NCBI GenBank assembly: GCA_023512835.1 | Contig: CM042088.1 | Location: 16,730,986-16,794,985 of the forward strand | DNA length: 64,000 nucleotides | Direction of reading: 5' to 3' | Source of the DNA: Taxillus chinensis | Taxonomy: Eukaryota; Streptophyta; Magnoliopsida; Santalales; Loranthaceae | Shown: positions 1 through 11,403 of the stretch, in pieces | Layout of the letters: the number at the start of each line of letters is the position of its first letter | Numbering within the stretch: the first letter of the stretch is position 1 | Program-made: the position numbers and the translations under genes | The notes under the pieces: model-generated | Told to the model about the DNA's origin: nothing | Database searches by the model: none | Seen by the model: only the letters and a program-made list of their open reading frames with translations

Positions 1-570
1 CAAACTTGTTGAAAACTTAAAGTACCTTACACGTGGATCATCCGGATATGTGGACACAACTTTAACTTCACTTGGGAACTTACAAAGACTCTTATGCGTT
101 GCAAACCCAAGATCTTGAAGACCACATTTGCAGCAATTGAGACAGAGAGATTTCCGAGAGACACTAACTGTGCACAATGTCCGGAACAACAAGTTCCAAG
201 ATTGTCTCTTGTGGATGTCGCTATAAATAGTAACACTTGTATACTTTAGCAGGCATGCATTAGAGATAGAGTAATAGTTTTGTGTATGTACCAAAGCTCA
301 TAAAGATCATAGAGGCTAGCGTGTGCGTACTTGTAAACAGAGTGCTAAAGAGTTATTAAGTAGGTCTAAAAGCTTTCAAGCTTTAGTCTGCTTCCATTTT
401 GTTGTACTTATCATACTGATAATAAAACAAAATACTTCTACTATCTAGTTATCTTCCGCATTGATTCTATCTCTTAACCAGATAAGTGTTGTGCCAAAGA
501 GTACGAAAAGAGTTTCGATAAGATAAGAGCCTATTCACCCCCCCCCCCTCTAGGCTCCAAGGGACCAACA
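1..570 (+). repeat. 3' part of a SIRE-like copia LTR
   Basis: This stretch aligns by eye with the 3' half of the LTR at 34783-36051. Shared blocks include CTTACACGTG, the AATAAA-type signal near 421, the 'ATCTTCCGCA' block, the poly-C run before CTCTAGGCT, and the terminal GGGACCAACA. A TATA box (TATAAATA) lies near 222-229, which suggests that U3 and R/U5 are both represented. The 5' part lies outside the window. No primer-binding site follows; the sequence passes straight into a copia protease of another family, so this is a solo or 3'-terminal LTR inserted in that element. The two LTRs are clearly diverged, so they are relatives rather than a recent pair. Confidence 0.75.
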
Positions 571-3500
571 CTTTGGATTATAGATTCTAGTGCCACTAAC
601 AATGTTTGTACTTCTTTGTAGGGACTTCAGGTCCAAAAGCAGCATAGGGAAGGGGAATTCACTTTTAGAGTTGGCATTGGGAATTCAGTTTCAGGAATGG
701 CAGTGGGAGTGCTAAAGTTATATTTTAAAATAAATTTATTTTGTTAAAGGACTGGTTTATGTACCTGAGTTGAATAGGAATTTGATTTTAGTTTCTTCTT
801 TGATTGAACATGGTTATTCTATTAGTTTTGTTGAAAATGTTTCAGTTTATAAGAATAATTTTTTATATGTTCTAGCATAAAGGAAAACAATCTTTACAAA
901 ATTACTCCTAGCATTCATATATTGTTGAACACTAAAATAATTGATGATAAACCAATTCCAAAACAAGTTAAGTTAGATACAAATGAAACATATCGATGGC
1001 ACATGAGACTTGAACATATTAACCAAACTAGGATTCAAAGGTTAGTAAAGGATGTACTTTTGAATGGTTTAGAGGTTACTTCTTTACCCACCTGTGAATC
1101 ATGTTTGAAGGGTAAAATGACCAAGAGGTCTTTTCCTTCGAAAGGACATCGTGTTAATGATCTCCTTGAGCTAGTACATACAGATGTTTGTAGACCATTT
1201 AACGTACAAGCAAGAGGAGGTTATGAGTATTTCGTCACTTTTATTGACGATTTCTCTAGATATGGATATATTTACCTAATACACCGTAAGTTAGAGACTT
1301 TTGGAAAAGTTTAAACAATTTCGGACTGAGACGGAAAAGCAATTAGGTAAACCTATCAAGATGCTTCGATCGGATCGAGGTGGTGAGTACCTAGATAATG
1401 AGTTCAGGTCATATCTAACTGATAATGGGATATTGTCTCAACTCTCTACACCTAGCACACCACAGCAAAATGGTATTGCAGAGAGAAAGAATAGGACAAT
1501 GCTTGACATGATAAGATCAATGTTAAGTAGTTCATCATTACCCAAATCGTTTTGGGGGTATGCACTAAATACGTCTGTTTATTTGATAAATAAGGTTCCT
1601 TCTAAATCTATACCTAAGACACCATTCAAATTATGGATAGACCATAAACCAAGTTTAAGGCATATCCAAATTTGGGGGTGTAGGGCCCATGTCAAAAGGG
1701 CTAAGGTGGATATCAGGGATGCACGCACTAAGCTGTGCATTTTTGTAGGATATCCAAAAGAAACGAAAGGTGGTATATTTTATAGTCAGAAAGATAACAT
1801 AGTGTTTGTATCGACAAATGCTAAATATCATAAAGATGACCATATTAAAAATCACAAATTAGATCATCGAATAAAGTTGCATGAGATACCGGCTGATGAG
1901 ATCAGTGGCCTAACTAAGGATCAATATTATGAGATCATTATTCATCAACCAGTCATCAGAAATGAGACCACACCATTGGAACAACATCCAGTTACTTTGC
2001 ATCGCAGTGGGAGGGTTGTTAGACAACCAGACCGTTATATGGGAGTTAGAGATGCTCTAGTAGCTCTCTGATGATAATAAAGATGATCCCTTGACCCTAA
2101 GTGACACAATGAATGACGTAGATTTCAAAGCATGGCAACAAGAATGGATGCTTAAATGAATTCAATGTATTCAAACCAAGTTTGGGAACTTGTGGATTTG
2201 TCTGAAGGGGTGAAACCAATTGGATGCAAATGGATTTATAAAAGGAAAAGAGGCACTAATGGAAAAGTAGAGACTTTTAAAACTAGGATGGTAGCCGAGC
2301 GCTACACCTAGAAAGAAGGTATAGATTATGAGGAAACCTTCTCTCTGGTGGCTATGCTAAAATTCATTCACATCCTCCTATCTATAGTTGCGCATCTCAA
2401 TTATGAGACTTGGCAAATGGACGTCAAAATGGCATTCTTGAATGGTCGTTTGGAGGAGAGTATCTATATGATACAGCTTGAAGGATTCATTTCTAAAGGG
2501 AAACAACATAAAGTATGCAAGTTATAGAGATCCATTTATGGACTCAAGCAAGCCTCTAGGTCTTAGAACATTAGATTTAACTAGATGGTCAAATCATTTG
2601 ATTTCAAGCAAAGCATAGATGAGCCATGCGTCTATAGCAAGATAAAGGATGGAAATATGGTTTTCCTTATTCTTTATGTTGATGTTATTCTTATCATTGA
2701 GAATGATATAGTATCATTAGAATTGGTCAAACAGTGGTTGACTAAATAATTCTAGATGAAAAACTTGGAAGAAGCAAGCTATGTTCTTGGAATCCGTATA
2801 TACCGTGATAAGAAGAACAAGATGCTTCCATTATCCCAAGCCTCATATATAGATAAAATACTTCAAAACTATTGTATGCAAAATTCCAAAAAGGGTCAAC
2901 AACCCATGAGAAATGGAATTACATTGTCTAAGGAAATGTCTCCTAAGACACAAGTAAAGATTGATAGTATGCAAAAGATATCCTATGTTTCAGCAGTTAA
3001 TAGTCTAATGTATGCTATGTTATATATGAGACCAGATATTTGCTATGCGGTGGGAATTGTTAGTGGATATCAATCGAATCTGGGATCAAAACATTGGGAA
3101 TCAGTTAAGCATATTCTTAAGTATCTTTGGAGAACTAGGAATTACATGCATGTGTATTCGGGGTCAGATTTGACACCTGTAAGATACATTGATTCTGATT
3201 TTCACTCGGATCCAAATTCGAGGAAGTCAACCTCCGGCTCAATGTTCACTTTGAATGGTGGAGCTATAGTTTGGAGGAGTGTGAAACAATTTTGTGTTTC
3301 TGACTCTACCATGGAAGCCGAATATGTGGCAGCTTCAGAAGCTATCAAAGAGGTTGTATGGCTCCGTAACTTCTTGAGGGATTTAGAGGTTATCCCTGAC
3401 CTTAAACGACCCATGACCATTTATTGTGACAATACTGGTGCAATTGCAAATAGTGACGAACCAAGAAGCCATCAAAGGAGAAAACACATTAAACGGAAGT

Positions 3501-3660
3501 TTCACCTCATCAAAGACATTGTGGCGCGTGGTGACGTGTCAATATGCAAGATAGCATTGAAGGACAACCCAATTGATCCTTTTACAAAGACTCTTCCTTC
3601 TAGAGTTTTTGATGGACACCTTGAGAAGTTGGGAATTCGGGATATGACACGGTTGCTTTA
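571..3660 (+). pseudogene. Decayed Ty1/copia pol (protease, integrase, RT, RNase H)
   Basis: The domains run in copia order. The protease start reads WIIDSSATNNVC (Gly of DSGA changed to Ser). A GAG-pre-integrase zinc finger follows with WHMRLEHINQ and CESCLKG. Integrase shows HTDVC, FIDDFSRYGY, RSDRGGEY and NGIAERKNRT, so the D-D-E residues are visible. RT follows at about 2210-2760 and RNase H at about 3200-3600 (YCDNTGAIA, KHIKRKFHLI). The frame breaks near 1310 and again after 2071. The RT part contains several stops, and its catalytic box reads YVDV instead of YVDD. The missing gag side is explained by the LTR inserted at 1-570. It cannot be active. Confidence 0.9.
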
Positions 3661-4340
3661 ATACAAGTGGGAGATTGTTGGGATAGTGCTAGATAAAGCA
3701 ATGTGTAATCTTAATTATGTAAAGACCGTTTCTGATTAATTGAAATATATTTTGTTTAAGTATTTATTAGATTGGATTCTTGTACTTTCTTGTGTGGCTG
3801 TGCATCATAACATCATGTTACTTATTAAAGTCTATTATTGGATATGTGTGAGACACATATAATAAATCCACCAATTAGACAAAGTATGAAATTGGTTCAC
3901 AATCAGTGAATAGAGTTTGTGATACTCTATTCTGAAAAGATTGTGGTACGAACTATTTTTATAGTGGGAGTGATCTAATCTAGGATCATTGTAAAGAGTT
4001 TATAAATAGTAGCATCAGTATGTATTTATACATATTGAACAAGACCATGATAGAATAAATTCTTCAACTAATATCCGTTGCATTATATGAAGAATTTTAT
4101 ATTCAATCGTTCGATGACTGATTTATGGATTGATCTTAATCTAGACCATTTGATTAACTCATGTCTATAATTCATGTATTTTGACTTGTGAGTGAGAGGC
4201 TAAGTGCTTCAAATATCTCGATATCTTGAAGATATAATATTATAGATAGGAGCGTCAAGTCCGGCGCGTGAAATCTACTTCTTCGCTATACAAAACATAT
4301 TAGAATACCTTAAATTGTTAATATGTGATCATCAGTCACA
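3661..4340 (+). repeat. Polypurine tract and 3' LTR of the first copia element
   Basis: Just after the RNase H stop, the purine tract AAGTGGGAGAT (3665-3675) is followed by TGTTGGGATAGTGC, a typical copia LTR start at 3676. The most plausible end is the TCAGTCACA at 4340, which gives an LTR of about 665 bp, but the matching 5' LTR is not in the window, so the end is inferred. The sequence is AT-rich and has no coding capacity. Confidence 0.6.
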
Positions 4341-5130
4341 CTAGATGTTTTACGGTTGAACATGCACCCATTAATGATAATCGTTGAAAACTTCGTGTAT
4401 TCAACCACAAACTTCGTCTCTCTTTGGAACCCTTCTTGTCGTCGATTCGTCTTTGACCTTGAAGGGGGGATGGGGGTTAGATCCAGCATTGTGCGAGGGG
4501 GGGGGGGGGGATCTGGCCTTGGGATCTCTCTTTGGCATCCTTCTTGTCATCAATCTATCTTTGACATTTCTTTCTCGGCCATGTGAGCTCGCTTTTGCAT
4601 GGAGTTGGATTTGCACAAGCCTCTTCCGCCAGCGTATCAGTTTCACTGTTGGTTTTACAGCCGGTTGTCGTCCTTACTACTCATCCCAACCCTCTCCGCC
4701 GTGGTCAACCATAAAATGGTGATGGTCAACCATAAAATGGTGACTGATTGGTGATGTGTCTTATTAGCTAAAAGTTATAATTTTAAATAAATTTAACTAA
4801 AATTATATTTAACTAATTTATAGGTGATCTATTGAAATAAATAATTTGTTAAATATATTTCACTGGGCATATAGCTATGCTCTTAAATATATATATTAGA
4901 CATGGATGAACCCGTGGAATGTACGTTTCTCTCAAAAAAACAGAAGAAAAAAAAAAAAAACGTGGACGGTGCCGGTGGATCGTAGCCGTGTAGTATTAAT
5001 TATAAATTTGCAATTGTAAGGCTGAGAGGTTTTTTTGGGGCACGCCTGCGCACGAAGATACACGCGGGCAATTAGCTCGGATCCGGCTGGGAGATGAGAA
5101 AGTGATGACACATTGACACCCCGAGGCCGA
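4341..5130. other. Low-copy non-coding stretch upstream of MIR390
   Basis: No gene is recognised. It contains a diverged direct duplication of about 50 bp (near 4410-4460 and 4510-4565, both with TCTCTCTTTGG and CTTCTTGTC), separated by a G run at about 4497-4509. A tandem copy of GGTCAACCATAAAATGGTGA lies near 4700-4742, and an A-rich run at 4940-4960. The last 150 bp become GC-richer towards the TATA box of the miRNA locus and are presumably its proximal promoter. Confidence 0.5.
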
Positions 5131-5136
5131 GGGTGC

Positions 5137-5144
5137 TATAAATA
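5137..5144 (+). promoter_or_regulatory. TATA box of the MIR390 primary transcript
   Basis: TATAAATA sits in the context GGTGC-TATAAATA-CCTACAC, about 130 bp before the miRNA strand. Plant RNA polymerase II transcripts usually start 25-35 bp downstream, which would be about 5165-5178 here. That spacing is normal for a MIR gene. The assignment is by sequence and position only. Confidence 0.6.
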
Positions 5145-5260
5145 CCTACACAACCTTCACATGTTATTAGGCAACCACACGACGTTGTGGATACGATCAT
5201 GAGATCATTCATCGTTTCTATGCAGTTCGATGCTTCTAGTTCTAGTTGTGGTTCTAGTAT

Positions 5261-5365
5261 GGGAGAATCCGTAAAGCTCAGGAAGGATAGCGCCAATACA
5301 TGTATAACAATACACATCAACTGTTGGCGCTATCCATCCTGGGTTTCATTGGTTCTTCTTGCTCG
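5261..5365 (+). ncRNA. MIR390: MIR390 microRNA precursor hairpin (position-11 variant)
   Basis: The mature strand is at 5274-5294 and starts AAGCTCAGGA. It matches the conserved land-plant miR390 at 20 of 21 positions; position 11 is A where the canonical form has G. The star strand at 5328-5348 (CGCTATCCATCCTGGGTTTC and one more base) pairs with 2-nt 3' overhangs. The position-11 mismatch of the canonical duplex is kept (A opposite A instead of G opposite A). The lower stem (GAGAATCCGTA against CATTGGTTCTTC) also resembles known MIR390 flanks, and the loop is about 33 nt. In plants miR390 loads into AGO7 and directs TAS3 tasiRNA production, which represses auxin response factors. A spurious 79-codon ORF overlaps the locus. 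Whether this copy is expressed is not shown by sequence. Confidence 0.9.
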
Positions 5366-6053
5366 CTTGCTGGTTCACTTGCGCGATGGATGTCATCTCC
5401 TCGACTTCGACTTCCCTGGGAGATGACTTGATATTAATCTTATGCTAGTCCTTTTTCTAAATATTTGTTTCCCTTGCTGTCATTGACTTTTTTCTGTAAC
5501 TATTATTTCATCGACTATGTTGCAGATTAAGAATAGTATGCCTTTTCTGGCTGATGTACTACTGCCTTGCATTATTTCCAACAGTTTGTCTTATTACTCG
5601 GATATTTTAATCTGCCATGTTCTCTTTTGGGAGGTATGGGACTGAATTACATGTCATAAATCAAAGCAGGCCACAGGTGGAGAGAGATGTTTAAAATGAA
5701 AGAAGGTAGCGGGATTGCAGAGTCTGCAGGTAACTAACAAAAAGGTCAAATCATTTCTAATAACAGTGACATAATATAATAGAGTAATGCTACTTCATCA
5801 CTCAATAACTTTTTTATCTCCTTCAACACTATTAAATTTTATTTTCAAATAAAATTTAAATATTTATAAATAATCTTAAATTTATTAAATTTACTATTTA
5901 AAACAGAGCAAGTTGCTCTGTTTGCCGTTCTTTTCCTGATTCTTTTTTTGCTTGCATTAATTTATGTGAAAGGGTAGGATGGTGAGCGTTTTATGGTGCG
6001 AATAGGCAGAAGTCAAATCTAGAGAGAGAGAGAGAGAGACCTGGTTACTTGGG
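5366..6053. other. Non-coding stretch downstream of MIR390
   Basis: The first few hundred bases probably include the 3' part of the miRNA primary transcript, but no processing signal is certain. An AT-rich segment at about 5780-5900 contains the palindrome AAATTTTATTT/AATAAAATTT and looks like a fragment of a small MITE. A (GA)n microsatellite of about 9 units lies at 6021-6039. Confidence 0.4.
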
Positions 6054-6269
6054 ATGAATTCATACACTACCAAGAAGGCTTTACTTGAAGATTACACTAA
6101 AGTAAAAATTCCAAACTTGAGGAGCAACAAGAGTTACAACATCATCCGCTACAGTCCTGACAGGCACCGACCTAGAAACATTGATGAGACCCGGTCATGG
6201 AGTGCTAACACCCTTCTCGACCAAAATGTACCTGTGGAGGACGGAAAGATTAAAATGGAGGGCCAGTAA
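6054..6269 (+). other. Unrecognised 71-codon ORF
   Basis: An ATG-initiated frame encodes a basic, hydrophilic peptide (MNSYTTKKALLEDYTKVK...). It lies directly after the GA microsatellite, in the low-copy island. It has no domain I recognise and no signal peptide or membrane segment. It could be a piece of an exon, a short peptide gene or chance. There is no clear TATA box close upstream. Confidence 0.15.
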
Positions 6270-8591
6270 ACTGCATGCGTTCCGAGTACAAATTCTAAAC
6301 AAAGCAAATGATAACTAGAGGGGTATGGTTATATTTAATGGAAGTGAAAGAAGTAGAATATTTCGAAGGGGGCCATAAAATGAAATCAGAAAATATATTA
6401 TTATATTATTAAGATTAATGTATATGCACATCCATATTCTAAACAATATATATTCGAAGGCCAAATTAATCAACATTAGTTAATGCCAATAAAATTCTTA
6501 GTATAATTTGTCCAATAGATATGTATCTCACATCACTAGACAGTATTTTTTTTTAGGGTAAAATGCCATCGGCAACCGTTGAATTTGGTACCTCAAGCTG
6601 TTCGCTTAAACCAGAAATTTAGTCCACGATATCAATATGGACCACATCAACGCATGACCGCAGCCCATTAATATTCCTCTTCACTCTAATATAGAAATTC
6701 TTAACCCTTTGAAATAATCTCCTCTTCTTCCCCCACTTCTGCAGTTGCTTTCAACTAAGCCTATCCAAGCATACTGCATTCGTGTTTCTCAAATCAAATT
6801 TCTATTGAATACATTATATTTTTAATAGGAAATTTTTCTCACCTCTTGAAATATACAAATATAATGTATAATCTACTGAATGCAAATAATATGAAAACTG
6901 TCACAGTAAGTTGATCATTTCTTTAACCAAGTTTAGGGTTCCATTGGCACCGGTGGATGCAATGTGAATAACGTCGTGTACTTCTACCATTTAAAATTTT
7001 CTAATCCAGATTCAAATGTTGACCATTTGTTTTTTGAATTCACTTATCATGTTGACCATTTTCTAAAATTTTCAATTCACTTATCGTGTTCTAGGGATCT
7101 ATGACCATTGCAGTTTTATATTACTGCCATACCATCTATGAGACAACAATTCCCAGGGATGAGAAGATCGGGAAAAAGAAGGCCACTTTTGGGGATACAT
7201 AATTATAGTGTGGGAAAAATGAATGGTGGGGCTTGTCAAAAGTACTCGTCGGAACAACTTCACCATCCATTGAGCTGACCGGGAAATGTTACTCTGCTAC
7301 TAGGAAGGCATGGAGAAGCATTCACCATGATTTTACCCAGAAAATCACGATAAGCATATTGAAGCGTGCATTATCCAGCCTCTAACTAATGCCTTCCTGC
7401 GATGAAAGTAGGGGCAAATTAAGAGATCGAGCACACACTCTCCTAGGAGGTTTCATGGGGAATTGGGGTTCTACGCGTATTCAAAGGAAGTTCATGAGGT
7501 TTCAGAATCTTTGGTCACTTACTATTTTGCAATTTGTGATTTCCTAGAAGTTTGACTTGTTTATGAATATATAAAATTAAATTTCATTGAAGATAAAATT
7601 TATAGTAGTCATTTTTTTTTCTTTTGTCATTTGACATTTGTTCGCTAACTGCTCATTAAGAGAACTAATACAAATGGTCTGATGATTGTAGTCCATTAGA
7701 GCATCTCAAGAACATGTAGGGAGGAAGCAACAATCATGTTGCATATAGAAAACATACAAAGTTTGAGTATTGGCATACAAATTTATGAGGAAGTGCTGCA
7801 GGAAGGCTTTGAACGTCCACATCAACTGAACATTACCCCCTTGCGGATGTGAGCAGGTGTGTGTGTGTTTGGGGGGGGGGGGGGTGGGGGTGGCGGCGGG
7901 GGTCTTGATCTTGGGAGAAATGGACACGCACTGGGTCCGTTTACTAGTTCCAGAACGCGACTTATCATCTTATCGGAGTAAGCGGGCCAGGCTTATCTTC
8001 CCTTCACTAATTTGTGTGCATAAAAAATATCAGTTTTTAGAGAGTAAACCCACATCTTGGCCCAATCGGGATCAAGTCACCAACATAAATGCAAACAAAA
8101 GTAAACAAATAAATAAAGGCCCGTGATATTCCGTTTTCACCTTAAATTTGTCACATTCTTACTATCTTCTCCACCATCTTTAATTGTGACGAAACCTGAG
8201 GAGGCTTTGCATGTTTATCCTCGGGCAACTAGGAATGAATTCTATGGTTTGTGAATGGATTGGTTGTTATCACGCATTAACTAGTAAAAGTAAGCAGTGT
8301 TGGATGTCTGCTAGTGTAAGTAAATTAATTTTTAGCACCTAGCTGGCTCAGATCCTCTATTCAGCCATCGGAGGACAATTTTAACTCATAAAATATTGAT
8401 ACTTCCCAGCCTGGCTAGCATTAATCCATACTCTCCGCCCTCTATTATAATAGCTGCTACACTAAGGTAGAAGTAATTAAAAATAGTATTGTTCATTGGC
8501 ATCTATCAAGCGTCAAACCCAAGTGTATTGTGTGAAAAGCAATTATCCTAATCATTGGAATGCAAACATGTTAGAACCACTCGAGCGGGAA
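6270..8591. other. Non-coding stretch with a G-rich tract
   Basis: No gene or clear transposon is seen. It holds ordinary AT-rich sequence, a GT/G-rich tract at about 7857-7900 (twelve consecutive G, then TGGGGGT), and moderately GC-balanced sequence at 7140-7500 without a long frame. The end at 8591 is set by the LTR of the minus-strand gypsy that follows. Confidence 0.4.
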
Positions 8592-8893
8592 TGTAACAAG
8601 AGGAAAAGGAATTCTCCAAATTATTTCATATGTTATTCATGCCATTAAACAGGCTCTGGGCATAGTTAAATAGGCCTAACCTTAACTGCTCATAACTACA
8701 TATTACAATAACTGCACATAAGTGTGCACATCTGTCTAACAACAATATCTGCACATAACTGTTTAATACAAATTACAATGTCTAAATCAAGTAATTAACT
8801 GCTTGATCAACAATCTGAAATTAACTTCCTTCATTTGAGCTGCTGCGTGCGTGTGTTTCCTCTTCCTAGTATGTGATAATTGGTATCGTATCA
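8592..8893 (-). repeat. 3' LTR of element D
   Basis: On the minus strand it starts TGATACGATACC right after the purine tract AAGGGGAGAGCAG (8894-8906). It matches 21655-21975 over its length, including the repeated 'ATAACTGCACATAA' block and the ATTATTTCATATGTTATTCAT block. It is about 302 bp long. The two copies differ at many sites, as expected for an old insertion. Confidence 0.75.
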
Positions 8894-9211
8894 CTGCTCT
8901 CCCCTTCAAAATTCAACTTGTCCAAGTCAAAAATCGGGGAACTGTTGTTTGGGCAAAACATATTCTTCCCAACCAGCTTCTTCATTTGCACGATCAGTCC
9001 ATTTAACTAAAACTAAGAGCACTGTGAAAGAACCAAATTTTTTCCAAGGATGGGAGACAATTTATGTGGAGGTGACAAGGAATTTGAATGCATCCCCAAT
9101 AGATGGAGGTACTGCCAAAACAACTTCTCTATTGGGCCCAAACCATGGTTCGCAATATCGTTCGAGTCAGTGAAATATCGCTCAAGTCATCACGGTATCG
9201 GAGGATAGGAT
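8894..9211 (-). pseudogene. Chromodomain end of element D pol
   Basis: The minus-strand translation shows VLVKWTDRANEEAGWE, then QQFPDFDLDKLNFEGE. This is the chromodomain signature (VKW...EATWE) and acidic tail of chromoviral integrases. Upstream, AVPPSIGD fits the linker after the GPY/F module. A stop interrupts the linker. Chromodomains direct integration to marked heterochromatin in this family. The matching GPY/F part lies beyond element E, at about 15113-15260. Confidence 0.75.
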
Positions 9212-9586
9212 TGTCTTTTTATTGTTTGAATTTGAATTTGAGAGTTTTATTTGAGTTATTTATTACGTTTGAATTTGAATTTGGGAGTTTCTATTGAGGT
9301 ATTTATTGTGTTTTAAATTGGAGAGTTTTATTTGGGTCATTTATTATGTTTGAATTTGAAAGTTTCTATTTGGGTATTTATTGTGTGTGAATTTGAAAAA
9401 TGAAAGACTTGGCTATAAAAAGGATATTAAGGGATGAGTAAGGATATGCTTGATTTTGGAAAAAATCTAATTAGAAGGATATTGTATTGGGAGAGACGGG
9501 TGCCTTTCGAATTGCAGACCAGCTATTTTGTTTTGTTTCATATTTTATTTACCAATAAATATACTCTTTTGCTCAGATTCCTATCA
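9212..9586 (+). repeat. 5' LTR of element E
   Basis: A 375-bp LTR beginning TGTCTTTTTATTG and ending CCTATCA. It is rich in TTTGAATTTGA and TATTTATT units, with CTATAAAAAGG (TATA-like) near 9412. It matches 14784-15112 and the minus-strand copy at 27027-27438. Confidence 0.85.
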
Positions 9587-9599
9587 AATTGGTATAAGA

Positions 9600-11300
9600 G
9601 TGCGATCTTTGGACTTATGGCTGCGAAAAAAGTCAAAATCTTGGAAGAGAAATTGGAGGTAGAGATCAACTCCATCAAGGCCATCATTAACGAGCAATTC
9701 GAAGCCACCAACAAACAATTCTCCACCTTGGAGGCCATTGCACAAATTGATGGAGCTTCAACAAAACCCTCCGGTTGTTTCATCAACTAAGGGGGAAGTG
9801 GCAAACGAGCTCCCTGGCGATGCAGCCGAGAGCAACGAGATTGGGAAGGGAACACGCGTGCAACCTAATGTGGTTGATCCAAGCGGATCAAGAACTCATG
9901 AAGGAGGAACCCAAGGACCACGTCCTTGGGTTGTCTTCTCAGGCGTCGAGCGAGGCAATAGTGGCGGAGGTGGTTGGATTAGGGCAGAACACAATGGTAT
10001 TGAGGGCTATGGGCAGCCGGACGGACGACGTATCTCTAGTGGAGGCCACCTGGCACCGGCATGGATGGAGCACGGCTGGCCATCATGGGGTAGAGGAGTT
10101 CATGGTTGGCGAAGGCAGTCTTGGCTATGAACCTGAGGAGGTTGACTTGTCATGGGGTGTGCGACAGCCTAAAGTAGCAAGACGAGCAGCCTCGTTCGCT
10201 GGAGGACCAGACCCTGCGCAGCCTGGTCAACAGCTAGGACAGAACAATGGTGGTCGGGCAGTGCCATTTAAGGAGTCGCTGAGGCCAAGGGAGGGCTGGC
10301 ATGGAGCTACAACCTTGCCTAGGAGGGTGCTTGGCCCTGGGCAGAGGAGAGGAAAACGAACTCGCTGGGAGGAAGGAGGCATGGGACAAGAAGGTGTGAC
10401 CCACTACGACACCGGGCCTTAGGAGCAAAGGCCTGACATGGGAAATGATTCTTGGACGGGCAATTTTAGAAATCGAGAAAGGAGAGGGGTGGAATGGGGG
10501 CAGGGCCTCAACGGCACGAAATTGGTATGGGCATTCTCAATGGGGCCAAAATTCCAGGGTCCGCAAATTAAAAATGCCCATATTTGAAGGGACGGATGCG
10601 CATGAATGGTTATATTGGGTGGAATGCTATTTCACCCTAAATGGCTTCTCAAACAGTGAAAAGTTTGCTGCAGCGGGAGTTTGCTTGGAAGGTAAGGCAC
10701 TAGCATGGTTCCAATGGCGCGAACAATGGCAACCATTGGGGTTGTGGTGTGAGTTCAAGGATCAACTACTCACGGTTTAGAGCCACCCAAGTGGGGGACA
10801 TCTATGAGCAATTTGCAGCACTAACCTAGGACCGAACGGTGATGGAATATAAGGAACAATTTGAATTATTATTTGGATGCCTAGAGGGGATTTCTGAACC
10901 AGTATTGGAAGGCACCTTTATGAAAGGGCTAAAACCGAAAATACGAGCCGCCCTTCGGCTACTATGTCCGCAAAGAATCGAGGAGACAATGAAACTAGCG
11001 CAAATGATTGAGGAGGAAAATGCAGTGGAACGGGGCCCCAAGACTAATTTCGTGGGATTTCCACCTCATCCCAACCTACCACCGGGAGGGGCAAGGGCTC
11101 CAATGCAGGGGTTTTTGTGCTACTCCGAAGGAAAACGTTAGTGGAGCACGCCCAGGAGGAACATTTAAATGCCTCACCGAGACCGAGGTTCAGGACAAAA
11201 GGGCTATGAGGCTATGTTTCCGATGTGATGACAAGTTTTCCTAGGGCACCGTTGTAAGGACCGTACACTGCAAGTCCTAATGGTGTGTAACGAGGAAAGT
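9600..11300 (+). pseudogene. gag region of element E
   Basis: The N-terminal part reads MAAKKVKILEEKLEVEINSI from about 9617, a coiled-coil-like start also found in the related fragment at 26.6-27.0 kb. The capsid-like part at about 10570-10990 shows KMPIFEGTDAHEWLYWVE and ALAWFQW, typical of gypsy gag. The nucleocapsid knuckle near 11210-11260 reads CFRCDDKFS, stop, GHRC, so it is interrupted by a stop codon. Frameshifts near 9790, 10430 and 10780 split the region. It is not functional. Confidence 0.75.
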
Positions 11301-11403
11301 AAGGAGCACACCGAGGCGGTTACAGCCGACGAAGTAGAGCATTTACACCTTGATATGGCGGAAGTTTCATTTAATTCAGTGATGGGTTTAACATCAACCC
11401 ACC

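Noticed and set aside
5187..5426. A 79-codon ORF over the MIR390 hairpin.
   Set aside because: The conservation lies in the RNA hairpin. The peptide has no recognisable domain and the frame is expected by chance.
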